Shown here piece after piece: positions 8,477-16,603 of a DNA stretch of 21,402 bases (positions are counted from its first letter, which is position 1; every line of letters starts with the position of its first letter). The stretch is from positions 1 through 21,402 of the IMG/VR virus record IMGVR_UViG_3300048088_000128. The stretch is one strand, 5' to 3'. The notes below the pieces were generated by a model. The model did not search any database, was not told the origin of the DNA, and saw only the letters and a list, made by a program, of their open reading frames with translations. The translations under genes were made by a program, and so were the position numbers. The stretch is from a virus.

Positions 8477-9174
8477 TCCATTGCCTTTTTCAGTTCATCG
8501 GCCGTGAGCGTCACAACGGTCTTGCTCAGGCGGTCCGCCACGTCTGCTAGGAACGTGGTGTCCAGCGCGGCGCGGAACAATTGGTAGACCGATGGGCCAT
8601 ACAGCACCTCGATCTTGCGGCGTGTCCCCGGAACGCGCTTGGCGGTCAGTAAATTGCCGTTGCGCCCACGGATGACGAACGCATAACTGATCGGCTTGCG
8701 GCTGCCGCGCGTCACCTCGACGGAGAGGCCCGCCTGCTTCATATTGACCGGGATGCCACGGCTCTCATCGCCCGTGCGGAGCTTCCAGGGGAGCATTGCG
8801 CCAGCCTTGCGGGGGTTCTTCCCCATCGTGCCAGAGGTGAACGAGCCATTCGGGAACCGCACGGGCTTCGTCAACTGCTGTGCACCGTAGCGTGTCAGCG
8901 TCGAGTGCTCGCGGCGCGCGGTAACCACGGCAGTCGGCTTCACGGTGTCCGTGGCCGGCGTGAACGACATATTCGCCTGCAGATAGGCATCTGTCAGGTT
9001 GATACCCTCGTTCATCTTCTTGCGGGCATCATTGAATGCTTGCTCAGCGACAGTATTCACCGCCGTCATCGCGGCGCGGCCGAGCGCGGCACCGTCGATG
9101 CGGCCGAGCGACTGCGCGACCTCTTCGACCGCAATGGTATCGACGGTGACCGAGAAGCTGCTGAGACGTGCCAT
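8473..9174 (-). CDS. Minor tail protein Z-like
   Basis: This is a 233-residue protein with the ATG at 9174, chosen because GGAG lies 6 bases upstream. A GTG one codon earlier is possible. The text fits the prophage minor tail protein Z family: a helical N-terminus (LGRAAMTAVNTVAEQAFNDA), LTDAYLQANMSF, a basic middle, then LYGPSVYQLFRAALD and a C-terminal helix. Lambda gpZ (192 residues) acts in tail maturation and helps join the tail to the head. The gene starts on the last bases of the FII-like gene (TGATG) and overlaps the gpU-like gene, so the three are coupled. Confidence 0.82.
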   Translation of the reverse strand: MARLSSFSVTVDTIAVEEVAQSLGRIDGAALGRAAMTAVNTVAEQAFNDARKKMNEGINLTDAYLQANMSFTPATDTVKPTAVVTARREHSTLTRYGAQQLTKPVRFPNGSFTSGTMGKNPRKAGAMLPWKLRTGDESRGIPVNMKQAGLSVEVTRGSRKPISYAFVIRGRNGNLLTAKRVPGTRRKIEVLYGPSVYQLFRAALDTTFLADVADRLSKTVVTLTADELKKAME

Positions 9175-9485
9175 CACGTGCTCCGGAGGACATACCGCGC
9201 GGTGTATCCGTTCTCTTCGAATGGGGGCGAGTCGATTGCATACGACTGCGCGGGGATCGGCATACCGGCAGCGTCGACAAACACCAGGGGGTCGCCCATG
9301 CGAGGCTTGAGGGACTTCAGCATCGTCGCCACCGAGCGGGAATAGACCATCTGCCCGTCATTTCCGGCGATTTCGACGTTGTGCTCGATGTTCACTCGGC
9401 ACACCTCCGCAGTACGCAAAACCGCATCCTCACCCAATCGAGCGAGGATGCGGTCCGCGAGGCGGTTGAACGCGCTCAGTGCCAC
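9174..9485 (-). CDS. Head-tail connector protein, FII-like
   Basis: This 103-residue protein starts at a GTG (9485) 4 bases after the capsid gene stop; no strong ribosome site is seen, so coupling to capsid translation is likely. The N-terminus is a helix (FNRLADRILARLGEDAVL) followed by beta-type segments (VCRVNIEHNVEI, DPLVFVDAAG, YTARYVLRS). This matches the small connector coded right after the capsid gene in lambda-like phages (lambda FII, 117 residues), which completes the head and offers the tail-binding surface. The assignment rests on size, position and predicted shape; sequence signatures in this family are weak. Confidence 0.65.
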   Translation of the reverse strand: MALSAFNRLADRILARLGEDAVLRTAEVCRVNIEHNVEIAGNDGQMVYSRSVATMLKSLKPRMGDPLVFVDAAGMPIPAQSYAIDSPPFEENGYTARYVLRST

Positions 9486-9489
9486 GCGA

Positions 9490-10485
9490 TTACGAGATCG
9501 AAAGCTCGATCAGCGCATCCGGGCGGGTGCAGAAGGTGATCGGGTTCGACTGCGCCTCGATCTCCACGCCCTTGTTGAACTCCTTGAGTTCCTGCTTGGC
9601 GTAGTACGGCAGGCCGACAGTGTTCACGGTCTCCATGTAGTCGGCCGGTGCGTAGGTCGTGCTGAAGAGGTCGGGTACGCCTTCCGGAACCATATGCGCC
9701 TTACCGTCCGCAATGAACGGCTGGCCGCTGATGTTGCCGCGGTACTCTTCCCAGAACACACCGCCCCACATGAAGCCGCCGCGCAAGTCTTCCTGGAGCT
9801 TGGCACGATCCTGGAAGTTGTCATAGGCACGCTGCACGGCAGGGTGATCGACGAAGGCGTCGAAGAAACTCGCCGAGCACAATGTGCGGATGCTGCGGTA
9901 TCCTAGGCCGCCGAGGTTCACTTCCATCGTGCGCTTGGCGCCAACGACCAGCGAGCGCAACTTGGTGGCATCGACGTTCAGCGCGAGCGCCTTGGTGACC
10001 TTGCTGAGGCCGAAGGTCTGGAAGAGGTCGAGCAGCACCGAGCCGTCCGCGTCCAGAATCTGCCCCTTGACGGCACCCATGCGCTGCCACTCAATCGTGG
10101 TATCGATGTTGCGACGCAGCTTCACCAGACGCTTGTTCACCAGGGACATGACGGTCATCTCGTCCGTCTCGCTGCCGAATGCACGCACGTTCTGCACCTC
10201 GTCGGCGTTGATGGTCGCGCGCTGTGGCAGGTGGACGGCCGGCAGGGGCACGACCTTGCGCTTGTCCGGACCAACGGGCTTCGCGGGCGCACCGCGGGCG
10301 CCGGATGGGACCAGGCTGATCGTGGTGCCCTCGCGCTCAATCATCAGCGATGTGGTGGTGACGCCCTCTTCCGAGAACCAACCGAGCTCGCCGAGTCGCT
10401 TCGGTTCATACGGGACATCATTGATCGCCTTGGTGAGCGACACGACGCCGAAGGCGTCATTCTGGAAAATATCGAGTGCCGGCAT
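9490..10485 (-). CDS. Major capsid protein, lambda gpE family
   Basis: This 331-residue protein is close to lambda gpE (341). A strong ribosome site AGGAGAACC precedes the ATG at 10485. It starts MPALDIFQNDAFGVVSLTKAIN and has GELGWFSEEGVTTTSLMIE, LPAVHLPQRATI and FWEEYRGNI, all in the style of this HK97-fold family. It forms the icosahedral shell, stabilised by the decoration protein coded just before it. The 39-base gap to the gpD-like gene contains the ribosome site and nothing else visible. Identity is firm. Confidence 0.94.
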   Translation of the reverse strand: MPALDIFQNDAFGVVSLTKAINDVPYEPKRLGELGWFSEEGVTTTSLMIEREGTTISLVPSGARGAPAKPVGPDKRKVVPLPAVHLPQRATINADEVQNVRAFGSETDEMTVMSLVNKRLVKLRRNIDTTIEWQRMGAVKGQILDADGSVLLDLFQTFGLSKVTKALALNVDATKLRSLVVGAKRTMEVNLGGLGYRSIRTLCSASFFDAFVDHPAVQRAYDNFQDRAKLQEDLRGGFMWGGVFWEEYRGNISGQPFIADGKAHMVPEGVPDLFSTTYAPADYMETVNTVGLPYYAKQELKEFNKGVEIEAQSNPITFCTRPDALIELSIS

Positions 10486-10524
10486 GTTGCGGTTCTCCTG
10501 AAATTGGGTTGTCGTTGCCGCGGC

Positions 10525-10872
10525 TTAGTCGCGGACGATGATGCCGACGGCAGCGAGGTCTACGCGAGCCGGCGCATCCAGACCGACCAAGGCGTAGGAA
10601 GCGACTTCAGCCTGGCGGGCGACGATGGTGACTTTCTGATCAACTGCCAGGTCGGGGGCGTGTGCGTACAGAATTGCGACTGCCGTTTCGGTGCCGTCCG
10701 AATTCGTGTTGACATAGGGCGCGTACTTGCCGCTGGCGGTGATCTTGCCAAGCAGCGTGCCGGGTGCGAGGTCCGCCGCTGCAGCGGCCAGGGTGACTTG
10801 CTCGCGGCTGTAGCTATCCTCATCGTCCAGCAGGAACTCAGCCGTGTGCAAGCCTTCGGTGTACATCGTCAT
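10525..10872 (-). CDS. Head decoration protein, lambda gpD family
   Basis: This is a 115-residue protein (lambda gpD 110) with a near-consensus ribosome site AAGGAGTTGAGTC before the ATG at 10872. It has the familiar order of gpD: an N-terminal arm ending FLLDDEDSYSREQVTL, then APGTLLGKITASGKYAPY, AVAILYAHA, KVTIVARQAEV and a C-terminal segment LAAVGIIVRD. Trimers sit on the capsid at local threefold points and stabilise the expanded shell. It lies between the protease/scaffold and capsid genes, as in lambda. Confidence 0.93.
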   Translation of the reverse strand: MTMYTEGLHTAEFLLDDEDSYSREQVTLAAAAADLAPGTLLGKITASGKYAPYVNTNSDGTETAVAILYAHAPDLAVDQKVTIVARQAEVASYALVGLDAPARVDLAAVGIIVRD

Positions 10873-10883
10873 GACTCAACTCC

Positions 10884-11945
10884 TTATTGAGATGCCTTGT
10901 GGCGCGCAGCCCAAATGCCAGATGCGCTCACCGCCTCGGGCTGCGCAGCCTTGGCGGACGGATTCTTGGAACGGGGGGTCGTGTCGATCTGCACCGACTC
11001 GTCTTGGGCAGCACGACGGTTGACCAGGTTCTCGCGGGCCTTCTCGACAGACATTCGCGCGACAATGAATGCCGCCGCGTCATCGGGCCGCTTGGCAAGC
11101 GCGCACAGCGCCTTGATCTCGCGGGCTTCCTCGATACGGGCTTTCACGTCGCCGATGTCGGCAGTGGCAAGCGCCCAGTGCGCGGCGAAGTCCGCCAGGC
11201 CGGCTGCCGTCGCCAGCGCGAGCACCTGATCTGCAATCGGCGTGGCGGCCGCAGCGGCAGCGGCTTCGGTAGCGGCAGTTGCGGCAGCAGCAGAAGCGGC
11301 TTCGGCGGCGGCCGCAGCGGCAGCAGCTTCAGCCGCGGCGGGGTCAGCGGCAGCCTTGAACACCGCCTGGATGTCCGCCGGCAGGCGGTCCAGTTCAAAT
11401 GCCGCAGTGACCTTCAGGGCCGGCTCCACCTCGTCGGCGAAACCCTGTGCGACCGCTTCCTCGGCGCTCAGGTAGGTTTCCGCGTCCAGCAGCGCCTTCA
11501 CATCGGCCTCGCTGCGACCGGTGCGCGCGACATAGGTGGCGACCAACGACGCACCCACCTTGTCAAGCACGTCGGCCATATCGCGGAGGTCGACCGCGTT
11601 GCCGAACATCCCGGCGAGCGGGTTGTGCACCATCATGAAGGTGTTTTCCGGCATGACGCGCTTGTCGCCGACCATTGCCAGCAGGCTCGCCGCGCTCGCC
11701 GCGATGCCCATCACCCGGACCGTGATCTGCGCCCCAGTGGCACGCAGGGCGTTGTACATCGCCAGGGCATCGAATACCGAGCCCCCCGGCGAGTTGATCG
11801 AGAGCGTAAGTTGCTTCACGTCGCCGATCGCCTTTAGGTCTGCAATGAAGCTCTTTGCGGTGACGCCCCATGCGCCGATCTCGTCGTAGACGGAGATTTC
11901 GGCGCGCGCGTCGGCTTTGGCGATGATCTGGTACCAGGTCTTCAT
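10884..11945 (-). CDS. ClpP-like head maturation protease with probable scaffold tail
   Basis: The true start is the ATG at 11945 (MKTWYQIIAKADARAEIS), preceded by AGAGGACTGCC, giving 353 residues. Residues about 15-175 are a ClpP/crotonase-type serine protease: LSINSPGGSVFDALAMYN, GIAASAASLL with the probable catalytic Ser84, and FMMVHNPLAG with His107. The third position aligns near Glu156 (ETYLSAEEAVAQGFAD), where ClpP has Asp. Residues about 198-235 are an Ala-rich linker, then a helical 118-residue C-terminal part. No separate scaffold gene lies before gpD, so this C-terminal part probably serves as scaffold, as in lambda gpC/Nu3 (inference). It cleaves itself and other head proteins during capsid assembly. 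Confidence 0.9.
   Translation of the reverse strand: MKTWYQIIAKADARAEISVYDEIGAWGVTAKSFIADLKAIGDVKQLTLSINSPGGSVFDALAMYNALRATGAQITVRVMGIAASAASLLAMVGDKRVMPENTFMMVHNPLAGMFGNAVDLRDMADVLDKVGASLVATYVARTGRSEADVKALLDAETYLSAEEAVAQGFADEVEPALKVTAAFELDRLPADIQAVFKAAADPAAAEAAAAAAAAEAASAAAATAATEAAAAAAATPIADQVLALATAAGLADFAAHWALATADIGDVKARIEEAREIKALCALAKRPDDAAAFIVARMSVEKARENLVNRRAAQDESVQIDTTPRSKNPSAKAAQPEAVSASGIWAARHKASQ
11241..11354 (-). repeat. Alanine-codon-rich low-complexity tract in the protease gene
   Basis: About 38 codons here are nearly all Ala, with a few Glu, Ser, Thr and Pro, giving GCC/GCG/GCT-rich near-repeats that stay in frame. The tract separates the ClpP-like domain from the C-terminal helical part and is probably a flexible linker. 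Such tracts vary in length between relatives and can confuse assembly. Confidence 0.75.
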
Positions 11946-11978
11946 GGCAGTCCTCTGAATAATGCGGATTGTGGTTTT

Positions 11979-12010
11979 CCGCAAGGCATACTGCCTGCGG
12001 GCGAATTTCG
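11979..12010 (-). repeat. Post-stop intergenic repeat, copy B, with hairpin
   Basis: The minus strand reads CGAAATTCGCCCGCAGGC (11993-12010), 2 bases after the TGA of the 91-residue gene. Its last bases form one arm of an inverted repeat at 11979-12000 (CCGC/GCGG and AGGCA/TGCCT, one bulged base, 3-base loop). It sits in the 67-base gap before the protease gene. Confidence 0.75.
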
Positions 12011-12012
12011 TA

Positions 12013-12288
12013 TCAGTTGAACGGGTGTTCTGCCCAGCCCTTGATCCGGGCCCATGAGTACATCGCAAACCCGCCGAGCATGCCGATCCAAGACAGCGGG
12101 CGGGCGATCTTGCCGATGATCTCCAGGGTCTTGAACGCACCCTTCGCCGCGCGGAAGGCATCGATCAGGTCAGAGGTGTTGTCCTCGATGCGCTTCGTGC
12201 GCTCTTCCACTATCCCGACTCGCTCGGCGAGCGCAGAGAAGTCCTGCGCATCGGGGTGACGGAAAGCATTGCCGTAGTCGTCTTGCAT
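12013..12288 (-). CDS. Small membrane-associated protein between portal and protease
   Basis: This 91-residue protein starts MQDDYGNAFRHPDAQDF, 3 bases after the portal stop. Residues about 20-45 form a charged helix (VEERTKRIEDNTSDLIDAFR). Residues about 56-80 (IIGKIARPLSWIGMLGGFAMYSW) are a likely membrane segment. A short coiled coil followed by one membrane helix resembles XhlA/holin-associated or small prophage membrane proteins. Its location inside the head gene cluster is unusual for a lysis gene, so the function is left open. The gene is followed by repeat copy B. Confidence 0.7.
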   Translation of the reverse strand: MQDDYGNAFRHPDAQDFSALAERVGIVEERTKRIEDNTSDLIDAFRAAKGAFKTLEIIGKIARPLSWIGMLGGFAMYSWARIKGWAEHPFN

Positions 12289-12291
12289 CGA

Positions 12292-13785
12292 TCACCCCTT
12301 TTTCGTTCCCGGATACTGGCCGGGGCCCGTATCGTCGGCCGGATGCGCTGCACCAGGTTGCGGCGCAGAGATTGGCAGGCCGAGTTCTTCGGCTCGCTTA
12401 AGGTCTGCCGCGCGCTCAGCGTCCACCGTCTCGGGGTCATCCCCGCGCTCGGCGATGACGCTGGACCGCGACCGGAAGCCGCTATCGACTTCCATCTTCT
12501 TGCCCTGCACGTCCTGAACCGGATGGATGTACTGCCAGCCGTGCGGCGCCCACTCGACTGCGGCAGCCTCACCGATGACCGGCCTAGGGATTGCGTCAAC
12601 CAAGGCGGCCTGATCGACCCATGCATCGCGCACGCGCTGGCAGAACATAGGAATGAGGACGTGCCACTGGCGTTGCTCAGCGAAGCGTCGAAACTCTTGG
12701 ATGATGACGCGCAGGGTCCGGTCGGACACGTTGATGATGTCGCCGGAAAGCACTTCGTAGGGAACACCCTGACCCGCTGCTGTGGCGATATGCTGCGTGC
12801 GCATGTACTCGCTGTATGTCGTGCCAGCGTCTGGCGGGCTTGAGAACACGGCCTTCTCGCCTGGCATCAGCTCCTGCGAAATACCCGGCTGCAGGCCGGC
12901 GAGCGGCATACCGTCCGCACCATACTCAATGAGTTGCCCGCTGAGCGTGTCAACACCGTCAGCCCCAGCTGCCGGCATCGCCTTCTCGATGAACAGCGCG
13001 AACAGGTTGGCCAACTTCTGGCGCTCCAACACGGCGTCGTCGAAGTCGGCGACATTACGCAGGCGCGCGAGGACGGAAGCGAACTCGGGCACGCCGCGAA
13101 GCTGGCCGGGGCGCTTCGGCTCGTAGATGTGCAGCATCTCGTCGGCTGGCACGCGCACCAGGTGCGACTTGTCAATCGTTTCCGAGGTGAAATCGGTCGG
13201 GTGCGCGCGGTAGACCCAGTAGGCGACGCGGGCGCCGATGCGATCAAGCTCGACGCCTTGGCGGATACGGTTTCCGGTCGGCATGCCGGGCCAATAGTCC
13301 GAATCGAACTGCGGTGCGAAGTCGGATTCGATCACCTGGATTTGGAAGGGCACTTCCATCGAGCCCTTGCGCCGGTAGCGCAGGCGCACGAACACCTCGC
13401 CCGACTCGATCCATGCGCGGGTCACCATCGCCTGCTGCCCGTAGAAATTGAGCACGCCATCGGCATCAGACTGTTTGACCCATCGGTCCCACAGTTCTGT
13501 GACGGCCGTTTTCAGTTCCTTGTCGGTGATCTTCTTGGCGCGCGGCACAATGCCGGTGCCGATGAGGTTCGTCACCCACCGCTGTGCGCCTGCAGAGGCG
13601 GTCCAGTCGTTCCGGCCGGCATCGCGCGCCCGGTCGCGTACCTTCGTGGCAGACAGCAGCACCCGGTTCGGGCCGGCGTTGGGGGCATTCCAGCCGCGCA
13701 TGCGCCGGCCGTTGCCGCCCGCGTCGTAGCGCGCTACGATCTGCGCGACCTGGCGTGCGATGGCAGTCTTGAGGCGACCGATCAT
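12292..13785 (-). CDS. Portal protein, lambda gpB family
   Basis: This 497-residue protein (lambda gpB 533) starts at the ATG at 13785, which overlaps the stop of the gpW-type gene by one base. It has the family's N-terminal pattern: RMRGWNAPNAGPNRVL, then LLSATKVRDRARDAGRNDW and NLIGTGIVPRAK. The middle contains DEMLHIYEPKRPGQLRGVP and a later YSEYMRTQHIATAAGQGVPYE, both typical of lambda-type portals. The C-terminal tail is hydrophilic. The protein forms the dodecameric ring at one capsid vertex through which DNA enters and to which the connector attaches. Identity is firm. Confidence 0.95.
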   Translation of the reverse strand: MIGRLKTAIARQVAQIVARYDAGGNGRRMRGWNAPNAGPNRVLLSATKVRDRARDAGRNDWTASAGAQRWVTNLIGTGIVPRAKKITDKELKTAVTELWDRWVKQSDADGVLNFYGQQAMVTRAWIESGEVFVRLRYRRKGSMEVPFQIQVIESDFAPQFDSDYWPGMPTGNRIRQGVELDRIGARVAYWVYRAHPTDFTSETIDKSHLVRVPADEMLHIYEPKRPGQLRGVPEFASVLARLRNVADFDDAVLERQKLANLFALFIEKAMPAAGADGVDTLSGQLIEYGADGMPLAGLQPGISQELMPGEKAVFSSPPDAGTTYSEYMRTQHIATAAGQGVPYEVLSGDIINVSDRTLRVIIQEFRRFAEQRQWHVLIPMFCQRVRDAWVDQAALVDAIPRPVIGEAAAVEWAPHGWQYIHPVQDVQGKKMEVDSGFRSRSSVIAERGDDPETVDAERAADLKRAEELGLPISAPQPGAAHPADDTGPGQYPGTKKG

Positions 13786-14006
13786 CAGTACCCCCGCCCG
13801 CTTTGGTAGAGCAAGGTGCGGCGACGCTGCGGCGTACCGCTGGCCTTGGCATCTGCGATCGCCTTTTGCTGCATCAGGTCGTTTCGCGCCTGAATCATCT
13901 CGGCGATGCTGTAATACGTGATGCTCTGGCTGCCGAGCGTGACCCGCCGCTCGCCCGAGGCGATGGCCGTGTTCAGCGCATCAATGTCCGTTTGAGTGAC
14001 TGGCAT
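13785..14006 (-). CDS. gpW-type head-tail joining protein
   Basis: This 73-residue protein is near the size of lambda gpW (68). The ATG at 14006 (MPVTQTDIDALNTAIASGER) has AGGTG upstream; longer in-frame starts lack support. It carries the two-helix plus hairpin pattern of the family, with RRVTLGSQSITYYSIAEMIQ and the helix ARNDLMQQKAI. gpW binds the portal after packaging and forms the binding site for later joining proteins. The order terminase large, W, portal matches lambda A-W-B exactly. Confidence 0.9.
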   Translation of the reverse strand: MPVTQTDIDALNTAIASGERRVTLGSQSITYYSIAEMIQARNDLMQQKAIADAKASGTPQRRRTLLYQSGRGY

Positions 14007-14052
14007 GCGGCGTGCACCTGTGGATAGAAGCACGCCGATTGTGCTGTGGGGT

Positions 14053-14080
14053 CCGCAGCCCCGCCTGCGGCCAGATTTCG
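14053..14080 (-). repeat. Post-stop intergenic repeat, copy C, with hairpin
   Basis: The minus strand reads CGAAATCTGGCCGCAGGC (14063-14080), 2 bases after the TGA of terminase large. An inverted repeat CCGCAG/CTGCGG (arms 14065-14070 and 14053-14058, 6-base loop) shares the last bases of the repeat. It lies in the 76-base gap before the gpW-type gene. Confidence 0.7.
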
Positions 14081-14082
14081 CC

Positions 14083-16224
14083 TCAGCCCAGGTACGGGGA
14101 CCGAGCAACGCGGCGCCGGGCGAGCTGCGGGGCCGTCTGTGACGTGCCGGCCGGCGCGGGAGGCACGGGTTCGTTCGCCTTCATCTCACGCCGATCCTCG
14201 GTCGTGATGACCTCGCTGTTCTCGGCCAGAGGGCGGGCCCAGGTGGGCGTAAGGTGCATCTCACCCCATTTCAGCTTGTCTAGTCCCAGGCGCAAGCAAC
14301 CGGCGCGGATGTACGCCGCGAGGTCCAGCGCTTCATTGCGCTTGCGCACCTGCGACCAGGTACCGCTCGGCATCCGCACCTCGGAGCGGAGCAGCTCATC
14401 GAAGAACGCCTGCGCCGGCCACTTCGGCAGGTGGATGTAGCCGGGTCCGGGCGACTGGCGCTTGAGTCCGGTCCATACCGCGTCTTTCAGCAGGTTCGGG
14501 TTCAGGTTGTAGAGCGGCACGTCGCCCTCTTTCCCGTTCTTGCCCCCGACCATCGACTCACGGATCATCGGCGCCGTGCGGGACGATGCCCCCTTCACCA
14601 GCATGATCCGCTGGGCGTACCCCTGCCGGCGCATTCGCCGGTACCAATCGTAGGCCTTGTCGGTGACGCCATCCTCGCCGCCCGAGTCAACCACGGTTAA
14701 CTTGACGCGCAGTTCCTTCCCCTCGACGCTGGTGCGGTACGTCGCGCGAACGATGCGCTCGGTCAGCAAATCCCAGTCCTCTGCATAGGATGCCGGATCA
14801 ATCGGGGCCATGCCGCCCATCCCCTCGCGCGCCGACTCCGTGATGTTGTAGCGGTCCACGGGCCACTGCTCGAGATGCGGCCCAATCGCGTGCACTTGCA
14901 CGACGAAGCGCGCGTTGGTGCCGCCCTGCACGTCCACCGAGGCAATGAGGCACCGCGCCTCGTCGGGGACGACGTACCGTTCAAGCGCCCCATCCTTCCG
15001 GCTCTCCGGGTCGTTCGTGTCCGCGGCGGCGTTCGCCAGGTGCCGACTCATGTACGGCATACCCTGGTCCACGTTCGTCGTGTTCTTCAGCGGCTCTTCA
15101 TCGGCGCTGAGCTCGTACTGGCGGAGTGCCTGCAGGTAGCGCAACAGCAGCGACTTCCACGACTGGAACGCCGCGGCGACACCGCCGAGCCAGTAGCCGG
15201 CAACAGGTGATGTGGTCGCATCGCCGATGATCTCGTCGTCGGCGGTGATCTGCGCGCCATCAGGAAGCCAGATGCCGCTTCGGTTGAGTTCAGGCTTCCG
15301 CTTGGGCAGATGGATCGAGCCGCAATGCGGGCAAACGATGAAATTGTATTGGTCGGCCAGCGCGTTGATATCGCCCTCGCGGGCCATCTGACCTAATTGG
15401 TCCCCGGGCGGCAGGTTGAACAGGCCGAGCCCGGGTTCTGCCTCGAACCACTCGCGGCAGTCGAGGCACTTCCAGTACCAGCGGCGCCGGTCACTGCCGT
15501 TGTACAGGCCCAGGATGCCATTCGTAGGCGGCGCCTCGTGCGGCGTTGCCGGCCGCCAGTTGGGGTCGGTCAGGTCGCGGCCCGGGGACGACTCGGCCAG
15601 GGCCATGCCGCGGCTCATGAACGTGGTAGTACGCTTCAGCCCGAGCGGGAACGGCGCGCCCTCCCCCCCGATGTCGTCCGGCATCCGGTCCAGGTCGGTG
15701 AAGGCGACGTAGCGGTAGGTCGAGCCCGACAGGTTGGAGACAGTCGGCCAGCCGATCTTGAGCCACATGCCATGCTTGAACTGCTTGTCATGCACGGTGT
15801 CGTCCTGGCTCGACCTGCTCTTCATCTTTTCCAGGTTTGGGGAGTGCCGGAGCGCGCGGTCGATGTCCGTCTTGCTGAACTCGCGGGCTTTGTCCTGCGA
15901 CATCTGGACGAACAGCATGTCACCAGGGTCGTTGACGACGGCATGAGCCATCCAGCCGAGCAGTAGCGCGGCCGTCTTGCCGGTCCGCGCGGGCCCGACG
16001 AAGATCGTCGCTTCATGGCGCCGGCTGGCGAGCATGTTTGTCGGCTCAACCATGTAAGGCGTTTCGTCGGCGGACCATGGCATCGCCGGGCCGCCGGTCT
16101 GCTTGATGATCAGATTCTGAGCCGCCCCCTCGCTGACCGTGACCCGCTTCGGCGGACGAAATGCGGCATATGGACTGATGACATCGGCCAGTGCCACATC
16201 GTAATGCTCAGAATCCTCAAGCAT
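14083..16224 (-). CDS. Terminase large subunit, GpA family
   Basis: The likely start is the ATG at 16224 (MLEDSEHYDVALADVISPY), overlapping the small subunit stop by 8 bases, for 713 residues; an upstream in-frame ATG at 16275 lies deep in that gene. The ATPase half has the variant P-loop GPARTGKT (residues 77-84) and a Walker B-like segment VAFTDLDRM (173-181). Two CxxC pairs (253/256 and 298/301) suggest a metal site. The nuclease half has Asp431 in SVDVQGGTNARF and Asp513 in VVDSGGEDGVTDKAYDWY. It cuts the concatemer and drives DNA through the portal. All visible key residues seem present, so it looks intact. Confidence 0.95.
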   Translation of the reverse strand: MLEDSEHYDVALADVISPYAAFRPPKRVTVSEGAAQNLIIKQTGGPAMPWSADETPYMVEPTNMLASRRHEATIFVGPARTGKTAALLLGWMAHAVVNDPGDMLFVQMSQDKAREFSKTDIDRALRHSPNLEKMKSRSSQDDTVHDKQFKHGMWLKIGWPTVSNLSGSTYRYVAFTDLDRMPDDIGGEGAPFPLGLKRTTTFMSRGMALAESSPGRDLTDPNWRPATPHEAPPTNGILGLYNGSDRRRWYWKCLDCREWFEAEPGLGLFNLPPGDQLGQMAREGDINALADQYNFIVCPHCGSIHLPKRKPELNRSGIWLPDGAQITADDEIIGDATTSPVAGYWLGGVAAAFQSWKSLLLRYLQALRQYELSADEEPLKNTTNVDQGMPYMSRHLANAAADTNDPESRKDGALERYVVPDEARCLIASVDVQGGTNARFVVQVHAIGPHLEQWPVDRYNITESAREGMGGMAPIDPASYAEDWDLLTERIVRATYRTSVEGKELRVKLTVVDSGGEDGVTDKAYDWYRRMRRQGYAQRIMLVKGASSRTAPMIRESMVGGKNGKEGDVPLYNLNPNLLKDAVWTGLKRQSPGPGYIHLPKWPAQAFFDELLRSEVRMPSGTWSQVRKRNEALDLAAYIRAGCLRLGLDKLKWGEMHLTPTWARPLAENSEVITTEDRREMKANEPVPPAPAGTSQTAPQLARRRVARSPYLG

Positions 16225-16603
16225 CGTTGGGCCCCATCCGCTCGAAGACATCCGCCAACTCGCCAAGCGCTTCATCGATATGGCGGCCGACCTCTTCCGC
16301 TACCTCTGGCGCCAGGGCAACGCGGCGCTCGAGGTGATCGGGCAGGGAGCGCAGGGTCTGGGCGATAGTCGCGTATGCCGTCGCGGTGGCCTGGATGACC
16401 GCCGCGCGGGAGACGTACTCGCCGCTCTTGATCTTAAACTCCAGCTCGTTCAGGTCAGCCTTTGCCGACTCGTTGCGCGCCCGCGCCTCATCGAAGTCCT
16501 CGATCGCTTCAGACTTCACGTAGTCCTTGGGCTTCCGGCCGGCGCCGGGCCGTGCCCCGCCGTGCCCGTTGCCACCCCTGGATGTCTCGATGGGCTCGCT
16601 CAT
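16217..16603 (-). CDS. Terminase small subunit-like DNA-packaging protein
   Basis: This is a 128-residue protein with the ATG at 16603 (MSEPIETSRGGNGHGG), overlapping the preceding gene by 4 bases. The N-terminus has the basic, Gly-rich GGARPGAGRKPK segment common in terminase small subunits. A long helix follows (EARARNESAKADLNELEFKIKSGEYV), then SRAAVIQATATAYATIAQTLRSLPDHLERR and a C-terminal helix, a layout seen in GpA-associated small subunits. It would recognise the packaging site and recruit the large subunit. Direct overlap with terminase large supports the role. A longer ORF in this frame reaches upstream, but only as a shadow of the previous gene. Confidence 0.82.
   Translation of the reverse strand: MSEPIETSRGGNGHGGARPGAGRKPKDYVKSEAIEDFDEARARNESAKADLNELEFKIKSGEYVSRAAVIQATATAYATIAQTLRSLPDHLERRVALAPEVAEEVGRHIDEALGELADVFERMGPNDA

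Noticed and set aside
11946-12161. Upstream extension of the protease frame to 12161
   Set aside because: It overlaps the 91-residue gene and copy B, while the ATG at 11945 has a strong ribosome site and a proper ClpP-like N-terminus.
16225-16275. Terminase large start at 16275
   Set aside because: It would overlap the small subunit by 59 bases; the ATG at 16224 fits the tight operon spacing better.
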